A DNA stretch of 64,000 nt, taken from NCBI GenBank assembly GCA_001465935.1, contig LNKV01000021.1, forward strand, positions 685,550-749,549. Reading direction: 5' to 3'. The DNA comes from Clarireedia homoeocarpa (Eukaryota; Ascomycota; Leotiomycetes; Helotiales; Rutstroemiaceae). A program made the position numbers and the translations under genes. Below the pieces are notes generated by a model, which saw nothing but the letters and a program-made list of their open reading frames with translations, did not search any database and was not told where the DNA came from. Below are positions 1-9,884 of the stretch, piece by piece. Position 1 is the stretch's first letter; each line of letters opens with the position of its first letter.

Positions 1-297
1 ACGACATTGGTATTGCCAAACCCTCTCATTTCGACGGCAAGCTTCTTTGTGTGGGCGATTCTCTCGCTCCATTCCGACCACACATAGCTCCGAGCACTAA
101 CCAGGCTGCCTGCTCTTGACGCACAACTCCTTGGACAGCTCGCGAAAGAGCCTCAGACTACTGAGTGGGAAGCACAAGTATTAGATTTTGCACGTCTTGC
201 GAGTCTACGAAGTCAGCTATGGGGCATACTATATGTCGGGCATTCCTTCACGGGTCTTTGTGCTAACATTCTTCCGGTATTGGAAGGAGGCGTTTAG
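1..297 (+). pseudogene. 3' end of FAD-dependent monooxygenase, frameshifted
   Basis: The frame beginning at base 3 reads a typical C-terminal segment of class A FAD monooxygenases: a G-D-S/A-x-x-P-F-R-P-H motif (about bases 54-90; the GD of the second FAD/ribityl-binding motif) followed by S-T-N-Q-A-A. It then meets TGA at 117-119. The expected continuation (D-A-Q-L-L-G, then E-W-E-x-x-V-L-D-F-A-R and L-x-S-x-L-W-G) resumes in another frame at base 118 and runs to TAG at 295-297. Only seven bases lie between the two conserved blocks, so an intron cannot explain the shift. The 5' part of the gene is outside the window. Family identity is from recognised motifs; exact substrate is unknown. It could be a sequencing error rather than a true pseudogene. 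Confidence 0.65.
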
Positions 298-1031
298 GCA
301 ATCGATTCAGAAACGTCTGTTAGGATAGCTTACTGTAGCTGCGAGCCTGTTATGTTGTCCAGTCAGCTATTATCTTGAAACTTGGTTGCATAATACCTTT
401 TTTTTTTTTTTTTTTTTTTTTCCCTACCTACCTACCTACCTATTATAATAGCCACAAAACATAATTCTCCTCGAGTGCTAGTTCCTTCCAAATTTAGGGG
501 CAGAGCGCATTCTGAAGTCCATACATACACACATACCCAAGATATGCCCGACCAGACCGACACCGCGGCGTGCAAGAAGAAGAAGAAGAAGAACCGTTCC
601 CACCCGGGCGTCGCGACTGGCCAGCCCAGCATTTTTGGCTCCTAAAATATCTATCTATCTATGGTTGACTCACTTATGTATGTCGCGGCCGTTTGTTTTA
701 CTTGGTTTCGTGGTTAGGTGTCTTTGAAAAAGGAATGTTGGGGGCTGAAACTTTCTTGGTTTGGGAATTGCTGGCTTTACTGTACTGTACTTCTTGCCAC
801 TAGAGTAATGGAATGGCTTTTTATAGCAGCTGATTTGTCTGACGTTTATTCGAAAGATGGATGGATATATGCAAGGAGTCGGTCGGACACGGCTGCATCG
901 ATGGCTGAGGGAGTGAGGGTTGTGAAACAAGTGGGAAAATATATTTTAGTAAGATTGCAAACGCCATCCCATCTAAGCGCTTAAAAATATATATAAAAAA
1001 AGAAACTGTCGATGGAAAAATGATGCAAGAT
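298..1031. repeat. Intergenic, simple repeats
   Basis: No gene is recognised between the monooxygenase remnant and the first DUF5672 gene. It holds a 24-base poly-T run (398-421) followed directly by a CTAC tetranucleotide repeat (about 424-441), and a TATC repeat near 650-662. The part nearest 1031 is likely the 3' untranslated region of the downstream minus-strand gene. Confidence 0.6.
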
Positions 1032-2275
1032 CTACCAAGGTACCAGTTCCGCAGGTAACATAGGATATTCCACTCCATCAATAATCTCCGTCTCTAACCC
1101 TCCCATCGCCCCCATCCCCTCCTCACCCATATCCCACCTCTTCCAATTCGCCCTACAATCCCCCGGCACATACTTCGCCGCATCCATCTGCAACATCATC
1201 TTCACCTCCGGGCAGTAATCCCAAATATGTTTCCTCATCTGCGGCGTGCCCCAAATGCCCCCATGTAACGTGACCCCGCTGCCCCCCGTATGATACCCCA
1301 TCGGCTCGTAGAAGCCCTCCCTCCAATCATCAATGCCCTTGATCAGCCCGCCCGCCTTCGTCCCATCATTCCCCTTCTTCTTTTCCGCCGCGACGCGCTC
1401 CGCCTCCCCGGAATACATCTCCCCCGAAAACGTCAGCGAGACCGTGCCGTTGGCCAGCTTGGCGTTGGGCCGATGTCCCAGCCGGTCCGAGAGCCAGACG
1501 TCTTCGGGCTCCGAGTTCGGCTCCCGCACTTGGTAGCGCAGCACGTCGATTATGGCGCTCACGCGCCGCAGGCTCAAGCCCCCGTTGCCGCCAAATCGAC
1601 CGTTGGGGTTCCAGGGCGCGCCCACCCAGTCGTACTCTAGCCAGTTGTTCAGACTTTGCCGACTGTTTGCACAGAGCATACTATCGGTCTGGAAAACTAA
1701 CAGCCATTCGGCTGGTTGCAGCACCGTTTCGTACAACCATAATGTGGTGAGGAAACGGCTGATTTCTTCTTGCGAGCCGGTCGTCATGTTCGCTGGGATG
1801 TATGTTAGGTCGAGTTTCCCGCTCGCGACGTGCTGTCTGATGGCCCGGCTGTTGTTGACTGCAGCGACGGATTCATAGCTGCCCATGAAGCGGAAGCGCC
1901 AGTCGGGGGGAACGACGGACATAAAATGGAGGAGGAGGGGCGAGAGGATGGGGTTTACGCGGTTTTCGATTAGGAGGGCGACTTTGGATTGGTTGAATTG
2001 AGAGGGGGCCGTGGTGTGGTAGTCGAGAGTTACTTTGGGGATTGTGGGAAGAGAGGGCCGCTCGGGCATGGAGGGCCGGAAGAGGAGCATAGAGAGAATG
2101 CTAGAGGTGGAAGTGTTATGTTAGTAAATAATAGTTGACAAATGAGTTTCTCGTGCATCTTTCCTTTCGGAGAAAGGGTATGTGCAAATGGTTTGAATTT
2201 TTATACTCACAAAAATGTAAATATGCCCCCAACAACACGCATCCGTCGCGTAGTTCTGGACCATGCTACCATCAT
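1032..2275 (-). CDS. DUF5672 glycosyltransferase-like protein, copy 1
   Basis: Two exons: 2275-2211 and 2100-1032 (377 aa), intron 2210-2101 with GTGAGT donor and CTCTAG acceptor. The start is an ATG in CCACC context. Residues about 12-32 form a signal anchor interrupted by the intron, so this is probably a type II membrane protein of the secretory pathway. The body has the DUF5672 hallmarks: V-A-L-L-I-E, S-V-V-P-P-D-W, a Q-T-D-S-M-L-C block that resembles a glycosyltransferase D-x-D site, Y-D-W-V-G-A-P-W, and G-G-N-G-G-L-S-L-R, then M-G-Y-H and C-P-E-V-K near the C terminus. DUF5672 proteins resemble glycosyltransferases; the sugar donor and acceptor are unknown. It is divergent to copy 2, and its first intron has the same phase (2) and position relative to the anchor as intron 1 of copy 3, which supports common descent. 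Confidence 0.85.
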
Positions 2276-3869
2276 GGTGGATCGAGTTGTTTCCCATACA
2301 TCTTCTACACTCATGCCATTGTTTGGCGATGAGGTCGACATGATTGCGAACGAACTTTACCGTTCGGCCGCAGTGGGGCGGGTCGTTGAGGTTGGCTCGT
2401 GCTATCCCGACTCACGATACAGTAGCTCCGTAGATATAAGTAGGGGTCAGATAGTGGATATATGACGATGACGATAACGATGACGGTGATGTGAATCGCT
2501 ATATGGATTTCTTTCTGGACTCCAAGATGCGAAAATTCATAGCAACTGGAATAACAAGAAGGAAAAAACGACCGTCAGCAGCAAGCAAATGCTACTCAGT
2601 CGAGTCAGTCAACCAAGCACTCAAGAGTCCATAAAACTAGAGTGACGCGGCTTGCAAGTTTTACCGTCCATAGCAGCAGACGACAGGTCTGTTCCTCAGG
2701 CGGGCGGGAGAAAGGGAGGCTTAGAAGGGAGATGGGGGTTTGTTCCAAGCTGGGTAGTATTAAGCCATCGATTCCCAAGTTCTGAGCGATTATATTTATT
2801 ATTATCTGCCAAGTTAATGCAAGCAGCCAAATAATAATAGCTGGAAAGGTACCATGGGAAGGGAGCGTCGATCAAGCACTAACTAAACGTGCCGCGAATT
2901 GATTTAAAGCGTTGAAGTTAATATAAAAATAAGTGACTATGACTAATAAGGAAAGGGTTAAGGGTTAAGGGCTAAGTTCGATCCCTTCCTCTACACTCTA
3001 CTGGTAGCTATTCGGATCCTCCCCGGGTATCAATCCCCGCAGCTATCTGTTTGGCATCCAATACTTAGAAGCTTCAGTTACGCGTTCCAGAGTCATGGGA
3101 CGGGGGGGGCGTGTGTAAGAGTGCGAGAGGACGGAATAGAAATCCTTCTATAAATTCCATCTACTGGGTTTGTATAGTATACGAGTGCTATTTTCGTATG
3201 CTTCTTTCCCCCACCCGGCTACCGAGTATGTCGTCGTTCGAGCTGACTGTATTGGCCTTTTCTTTCCCGCGGGCTTGATTAGCAGTAGCTTGACTTCGTA
3301 TCAACTTAGATCTCTCGTGCGATCGGAAATCGGAAATCAAATGCGGGTGAGATGAGTCTGCGACATGGAGGGGTCGATTTAAATTGTGCAGGGCTCAAGG
3401 GGGCCAGCTGTTGTGCTTTTGTAGGAAATGCCCGAGATTTTCTTCAATGCCCTCCCTGACTGGGAAAACTTTATCAGCTAGTCAGCATATTGTAGCATTA
3501 TCGATTTTTTTCGTCACAACAGCCTGCCTATTATAGTTTCAATAGCGCTGTCTGTCGTTTCTTTTGATGCAGTGCTACCAGTGTAGGCTTTCTATTGATA
3601 CAGGTACCACACCCATTTTCCATGATGGTATCACACAAGTTTTCATCAAGGGATATATTCACAGGCGTGAAAAAGGGAAATGTGTGGCAGCACTATCACA
3701 TATTTCATCAGAAACAGACATTCAGACCTCAATAATGTGCTATCCCTTTCCTTCCTCTAAGTGCCGAAATGCTTTGCCACTTCCTGTGCAGCTGCCGGAT
3801 GCGGTCCCGGAGTCATTTGACGTTTGAGTATGCATTCCTAAGTTTTTGCGTGCGAATTTCATTTCTCTC
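2276..3869. promoter_or_regulatory. Shared upstream region of two divergent DUF5672 genes
   Basis: About 1.6 kb without a recognised gene separates copy 1 (minus) from copy 2 (plus), so it must hold both promoters. No clear TATA or factor site is called. A short run of TTAAGGG-like units (2955-2971) and a G-run (3102-3108) are visible. Small open frames here lack coding character. Confidence 0.5.
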
Positions 3870-5004
3870 ATGCTAGAACGCATCCTCAAGCGCTGCTCGA
3901 GAGCACCGATAATGGCACCGTCTGTTGACGACCGCCAGCGACGTTTACGAAACATCGTGTTCGCGGCGATTCTTTTCCTCATAATTATATGGACATATAA
4001 GCTCTCGCATCCTACATCCACCCTGATCAGTTCTTATACCGATCGCAACAAAACCTTGCATTCCTCGAGTCCGTATGCCCCGCCGTCAGGAGAACATAAT
4101 GAAAAGCCGAGTCTACCAAGTAAATCCAAGCTAGGGAATTCGCACGTAGGGGACTACTTCAATGGGTCGATTTTCAACAAGGCGGCTATGATTATTGAGG
4201 ATGCCTATCGGCCAGAAGTGGTTCCCCTGATACTGCACTTTAGTAGTGTTCTTGGTTCCGCATGGCCCATCATCGTCTATACCTCGATAGAATCCGTCCC
4301 CTCATTCTCCTCTTCTGCAGCACTCTCTCGGTACATCGTACCAGGCCTGATTCAAGTACGCACTCTTCCACAGTCCGTTCTTTTCACCGATCTCAAGACC
4401 AGGAATAAGTTTATGACGGATTCTTGGATATGGGAAAGTCTTGCGCCGGCGGAGTATATCTTGCTATTTCATAGCGATAGCATGCTCTGTGCGAATGCTG
4501 CGAGAAGTGTCGAGGACTTCTTCCAGTATGACCTGGTAGGGCTGCCAGTTCAAGACCAGGGTCACCGAGGTGGATTAAGTTTGAGGAAGAGGAGCAGCAT
4601 CTTGAGAGTACTTGAGAATTGGGAGTTTGAGGATGAGAAACCGCGCAAGGAGGGTGAAGAAATATCGGAGGATCAATGGTTCCACGACAAGTTTGTATAA
4701 TCATATCGTACTCTGCACAGGAAGTTAACAGGGCTGCAGGTTACAGAAACTACAAGATGATGAAAGCAATGAGGGAATCGAGCCTGAAGATGAGGGAGCT
4801 ATCAATCTACCCACTACAGAGATATCCCACACGTTCAGTGTGGAATCAATCGACTACCCACATCCACTGGGGTTACATCGAGTGCACAAGTGGAAGGAGG
4901 ATCAGAGGGAGAGATTGGATGATTGGTGTCCAGAGTACAAGTTATGTTCAGTAAAAGACCATGGCGAGTTTCCGACTATTGAGAATGGGGGACTGTCTTG
5001 GTAG
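3870..5004 (+). CDS. DUF5672 glycosyltransferase-like protein, copy 2 (divergent)
   Basis: Two exons, 3870-4690 and 4740-5004 (361 aa from the first ATG), with a 49-nt intron (GTTTGT donor, CTGCAG acceptor). The ATG at 3912 has a better context and would start directly before a basic stretch and a strong membrane anchor (I-V-F-A-A-I-L-F-L-I-I-I), giving a type II topology; either start is possible. Family blocks: E-Y-I-L-L-F-H-S-D-S-M-L-C, Y-D-L-V-G-L-P, R-G-G-L-S-L-R, then H-P-L-G-L-H and W-C-P-E-Y-K at the end. It lacks the W and the G-N-G of the usual G-A-P-W / G-G-N-G-G motifs and is clearly the most diverged of the three local copies. Its intron is not at the position used by copies 1 and 3. 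Function beyond a glycosyltransferase-like fold is unknown. Confidence 0.8.
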
Positions 5005-5886
5005 ATTGGTAGATACACGACACGTGGTCAATTAGATCTTTTTACAATTGTTTCATGTGCAAATGGGTTGTAAGATACGTTGCATTGCTTTGGAGTTAGG
5101 AGATGACTAGATAGCTAACAACTGAATTGAACTGGTCCGATATCAAATGAGTTCCGACCCTCCTGAGGACATCTTCGTGATCTCACGGCATCTCACGACA
5201 TCATCTCATTTCTCAGGCCGGCGCGGATCAACAGAATTCCATCGAGTGGCTGAAAAGTTCTCACGCAAGGGCAATAATTTGACTCAAAAAGTGCTTTTCC
5301 ACATTCCTCCAATAAATTCGCATGTCTCACAACATGCACATTCGTGATAAAGCCCTGGAATGGCAAAAAAATCATTCTGGGCGGGGCATTCTATATTGGA
5401 TAAGCTCACCCCCTTCACCCCTTCACCCCATCTCAAATGCCACAAGCACGTTTCGAAGCTCTTTGCTTGGTTTGATGCAATTCTTTCATTCAGCTCCTCA
5501 AAATCGATAGCCCAAGTATTCGTATTTCAAGCCGCACACCAGATTGTTCTAATTCCATTTCTCCTCTCTTACTGTCCCGTCTCTTGTTCTTTCCCGAGTC
5601 ATGATGCGGATTTATGTAAGGCTCCAGTAAACCACCCACACTTTTCCATGTAGCCAGCTACCTACATACCGTGAACTGCATTTCGCATGGTTACGAGTCG
5701 GTACTGCGTGTCTGTGTCCCTCTCACTACTCTACACGTCGTTACCATCTCCCGCTGTTCCACGCTCAACTGCGTCGGAGAATACACATACATACATAACT
5801 GACGTCTCGCCACGGTATACAAAGCACGGCTCTCTGCATACATAAGTGTTTGTTGCACGCTGTGCTCGAGCAAGAGACAACCCACC
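5005..5886. other. Intergenic between DUF5672 copies 2 and 3
   Basis: No gene recognised. Several short open frames on both strands have no motif or coding bias. The right half should contain the promoter of copy 3. Confidence 0.5.
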
Positions 5887-7121
5887 ATGTCTTCCACGCA
5901 TACCGGTCCCAGTGCGCTGGGTGGTGGGACTTTGGTCATAAATAAAACTAGATTGCTGGTGCTACTTTCACTGATAGCGACGTAAGTTTGTTCTTGAAAG
6001 TTTTTGCTTATTTTCCTTTTTTTGTTTTGTTTTTATTTTCAAAAGCACATGCTGATATGGTCGAAAAGATGGACAATCGCACACTTCACACCCCGCTATA
6101 CACCCATTGTCCAACAGCACCTCAAAGACAAATTCAGCTCTGCAAGCGACAAGATCCCCTCTCTAAAAGTCGACTGGTATCCTAACCGCGATCCGCGCGC
6201 TCAATTCAACTCCTCCAAAGTCGCCCTGCTAATCGAAGGCCGGCCACTCCCTCACCTCGTTCCGCAACTTCTGCATATGATATCCGTGGTGCCGCCTGAC
6301 TGGCGATTCGTATTCATCGGCACAAACAAGAGCGTCACGACGATGGGACGCAGTTTCGCGACGCAGTACCAGCAGGCGAATGGCAAGCTGGATTTGATGG
6401 TTCTGCCGAAACCGTGGAAGATTGATAGTAAGGAGGATGTGTTCCGGTTGCTTACGGATCTGAGGTTCTATGATGAGTTTTTACCGGGCGTCGAGTGGTT
6501 GTTGAAGTATGAGGCGGATTCGATTATGTGTGGGAATTCAGAGGAGAGTTTGAACGATTGGTTGGATTATGATTGGGCTGGGGCTCCTAGGTATGTTGAA
6601 GATATTATCCGAAAGACTCACATAGTGAATGCTTGTGATTTTGGGGCTTGCATCCTCCAGTAAATTATAACTGCTAACCATGCACTTTTCCCTATAGATC
6701 TCGTGGCGATCGATTCGCCGGCAACGGAGGACTATCCTTCCGAAGAATTTCCACCGTCCGAAAAATCCTCGGATTCCAATCACGAATCAATAACACCGAG
6801 CCCGAAGACGAATGGTACGGTAAACGCATCACAATACTACCAGGTGCAAGAGTTGCTAGTGGAGAAAAAGAAGATCATTTTTCAGTAGAAGACGTCTATC
6901 ACGACGAACCGATGGGCTTCCACGTCCGAGGTGGAGGAGAAGTGCTCCCAGATGCCGTGTGGAAGAATCCGGAGCAGCGCAAAAAGATATTTGCGTATTG
7001 TCCGGAGGTTGTTATGATTATGCCGATGAAGTTGGAGAGGGAGAGATGCGAGGGAGACAATAGGATGGGAGCTATTGTTAACTCGAATTCTCCTCCTCCT
7101 GAGCTACCGGATACCCGGTGA
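5887..7121 (+). CDS. DUF5672 glycosyltransferase-like protein, copy 3
   Basis: Three exons: 5887-5981, 6069-6590, 6698-7121 (346 aa). Intron 1 (87 nt) begins GTAAGT and has a GCTGAT branch site close to its end; intron 2 begins GTATGT with a GCTAAC branch and CTATAG acceptor. The N terminus carries a membrane anchor (T-R-L-L-V-L-L-S-L-I-A-T) split by intron 1. The conserved blocks follow in order: V-A-L-L-I-E, S-V-V-P-P-D-W-R-F, K-Y-E-A-D-S-I-M-C, Y-D-W-A-G-A-P, G-G-L-S-F-R-R, E-P-E-D-E-W, M-G-F-H and Y-C-P-E-V. It is closest to copy 1 and shares its first intron phase and place, but has a second intron that copy 1 lacks. Start chosen because only it gives an in-frame anchor through intron 1. 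Confidence 0.85.
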
Positions 7122-7934
7122 TGGATCCCTGGCTGTCGGTTGGTGTTCAGCATTCGGGCATATAGGTTCTGGATATAGATTTTGTAAGATTTTGTACGAT
7201 TCATTTTTGTTATATTAGCGATGGGTTACATTTCCATCGCATCATGGAGACCCAGGCGGGCGGAAGGGAGGGAAAGGATACGCATGGATATGCGTGGAAA
7301 GGCGCAATTGGATATCTGGCGTTAGGGCGTGAGGGTAAAAAGGTTGTTGTTTGTCATATTATACCACACCATCTTCTTCACATTTATCTAGATTTATCTA
7401 AAGGGACAACAACAACAACTACTACTACAACTTCCTCCACCACCACTACACTCACTTCATCCACATATATCTTCAAAATCCAAAGAAGAAAAAAACCAAG
7501 CCCCCCTATATTACATTACATCACATCACAGCAAACCCCAAATCGTCCCTGCAGAAGTAATCAACTACTGTCCTTGGTACTGTAACTAACTCCCGTCCGT
7601 ACTTTACCCCGATATACCCAATCCAATCCCGCAGAATTTATCCGAAATCCCAGCTGAGGAGTTGGACCCTTAAGCGTGGGTTATAATAACAACTGTAACT
7701 ATAAGTTACATTAACTTATATTAAGTTATATGATATTCCTTGCATGACATTATGTTACATCCCGAGAATAACTCAAGGTACTAGTGCAGGTACGAATGGT
7801 ATATAACTACGAGTATGTCTTGTTGGATTTATATTGAGTTGGAGATGGTGCTGCGGGAGTTGGTTGGTTGGTTGGTTGGTTGGTTAATTGGTTGGGAAGG
7901 AAGGAGAAGAAGCTGGGATGATGATGATGATGAT
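7122..7934. repeat. Intergenic, low-complexity repeats
   Basis: No gene recognised. The stretch holds ACA/ACT-rich runs (about 7405-7450), a TTGG tetranucleotide repeat (about 7861-7884) and a GAT trinucleotide repeat (about 7919-7934) that abuts the first MITE copy. Confidence 0.55.
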
Positions 7935-8149
7935 CACCAGTGGGTGTACTAACTATCGGACCAAGTTCGGATTTCTAATTGTTCAAGTGCAATCTGGACA
8001 TTGAAAATTTATATATCTGATTATCCCAATACAATTTAATCATTGAGAACTCGTATATACACTTGCTAGAGTAGAGATCTCAAAAGTATATATTTTAATC
8101 GGATATTGAAGTTTTGGAGTTGGTCCGATAGTTAGTACACCTACTGGTG
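7935..8149. mobile_element. 215-bp MITE, copy 1
   Basis: A non-coding AT-rich element with terminal inverted repeats of about 30 bp, starting CACCAGTGGGTGTACTAACT and ending with the near-perfect complement. A second copy of identical length lies at 11882-12096 with 8 differences. Candidate 3-bp target duplication GAT/GAT, although the left flank is itself a GAT repeat. A 3-bp duplication with CAC-starting ends would fit a CACTA-like family; that assignment is inference. No transposase is seen in the window. Confidence 0.85.
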
Positions 8150-9098
8150 GATAGTGTGCTTATTTGGTTATGTTGCGGATCGACCTCATATAATTACTGT
8201 ATAAACTTATGTTTTGTTTTGTATTGTGTGGCTGTTAGCTGAAGTCTAGATAAATTGGGATGGAATGGAATGGAATGGAGCTTATATAGAGAGGAAGAAG
8301 GTCATAATCAAGTAACTTCAAACACTTACTCACTCACTCACTCACTTACTCACTCACTCACTCACTTACTCACTTACTCACTCACTTACTCACTTACTCA
8401 CTCACTCACTCAAATCAAATACTCAGTTAGCTTCCAAGAGGTAGAGAAAATATACCCACGAAAAACTCCATATATCCATTCTATAAGTCTATAAGTCTAA
8501 TCTAAATCTAATCCGAACCGTTTATTCTATTCTATATGTTTATATCCCCATCCTGTCCCAAAAATTCAAACTCAAACTTTTATGTCTTATGTGCTTTCCA
8601 TCGGGTGCTGAGATCCCCAAGATATCCGCTGAATATTAGGGGAAAACAGGCAAAGATCCTTTTTTGTATACAGATCCAAAAGAGCAAAAAAAAAAAAACT
8701 TTTCCCATCCGTTCTATCCGTTTATCCGTCTATATAGGCACTCGCTTGCGTTCCTCTTTTTCTGAATGATTTTGCAATCTCGTAGTTGGGGGGTATGAAG
8801 GAAATGAAAAGAAGAAGAAAGAGAAAAGAAAAGTCTATCTAAGTATATGTCCGACCAAAGCACCGAGCTTAGAGACCAAGCTCTTTGCCGGGAGACCAGC
8901 CTGAGAGAATGAAAGAAAGAAAGAAAAGAAGAGAAAAGAACGTAAAGCAAAAACTTTTAAGCGGGGCATTGTTGAAACATCCTCCTCTCTTGCATCGAGC
9001 AAGCGAGCCAACCCTTTCCCTTTCCCCTCTCCTAAGTCAATGATCTCAACGGAAACCCATCCCTCCCCCTGTTCCACTACCTCCATCCCATTCACTCC
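8150..9098. repeat. Intergenic with long CACT/CTTA microsatellite
   Basis: A tract of CACT repeats broken by regular CACTTA units covers about 8324-8411. Short GGAAT repeats lie near 8260-8278 and A/G-rich runs from 8800 to 8945. No gene recognised. The part next to 9098 is probably the 3' untranslated region of the minus-strand gene there. Confidence 0.55.
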
Positions 9099-9884
9099 CT
9101 AAAAAGTCTCCGAAACCAACGTCGCCGCCGCCTGTACCCTGCCCCTCTCCCCCACAACACTAATACACTTCCCACCCTCCGCCCTCCCAAAAAACAGCCT
9201 CACCCCCGTCTTCTCCTCAATTCTCCTCCTCCTCCTCTCATTATCCTTCACCAACGCCCACCACTCATACTCATTAACCACCACCTGCACCGTCCTCCAC
9301 CTCCCATCCCTGATTATATCCTCCGGCTGTTTGAACCCCAGAAACCTCTCCGCCCAAACCCTCACATTCTTCCTCGCGTGCGCAAACGCCTCTTTATCGT
9401 ATTCCCACCCTTTCCCCAGCGGAATATAGTGGATCTTGGCGCGGGAAACCTCATGCGTATCGCGCTCGGCCTCGCTGCGCAGCCGGCTCAGCAGCTCCAC
9501 CGTGTCCCGGTCGAAACACATGATCATGTCGCGGCTCTGGAAGTCATCGGCATACAGGCCGCGAATCTCGCGCGAGCCGACCCGCGCGAGGATGCTGCGC
9601 TTCTCGGAGCTTTCGAGTGCCCGGCATTCCTGCAGCACGTGCAGAGAGCGGTTCGTGCGGTCGGATTGCCGCGCACGTTGGAGCTCGCGCGGGAATGCCT
9701 TTTTGTTATTTTTGCTGAAGGGCGTCTCGATGTAGAGCCCGCAGGAGGTGACGTCGCTGAAGAGCCAGCGGCGCGCGTCGGTGCAGTTGGCGAGCCAGAG
9801 ACGGAGACACTCGAGGTAAGCTTGGACGAAGACACCGCGATCGTCATGGTTCTCGTCTACGCAAAGAATTTTGGTTCCCGCCAT
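9099..9884 (-). CDS. Protein with low-molecular-weight phosphatase-like features
   Basis: Single-exon ORF of 261 aa, ATG in CGCC context. The start (K-I-L-C-V-D-E-N) resembles the first strand of LMW tyrosine phosphatases and arsenate reductases, and residues about 118-126 (R-D-M-I-M-C-F-D-R) resemble the D-Y-I-x-x-M-D segment of that fold. The C-x5-R-S/T active-site loop is not conserved: the cysteine is followed by seven residues before arginine, so catalytic activity is doubtful. The C-terminal 30 residues (G-V-R-L-F, V-V-G-E-R, then A-A-A) look a little like a KH or jag-type nucleic-acid fold, which I cannot confirm. It could be an unrelated lineage-specific protein. High GC third positions and a long open frame support that it is a real gene. 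Confidence 0.55.
   Translation of the reverse strand: MAGTKILCVDENHDDRGVFVQAYLECLRLWLANCTDARRWLFSDVTSCGLYIETPFSKNNKKAFPRELQRARQSDRTNRSLHVLQECRALESSEKRSILARVGSREIRGLYADDFQSRDMIMCFDRDTVELLSRLRSEAERDTHEVSRAKIHYIPLGKGWEYDKEAFAHARKNVRVWAERFLGFKQPEDIIRDGRWRTVQVVVNEYEWWALVKDNERRRRRIEEKTGVRLFFGRAEGGKCISVVGERGRVQAAATLVSETF

Noticed and set aside
8255..8494. Open frame with repeated T-H-S-L
   Set aside because: Translation of the CACT/CTTA microsatellite.
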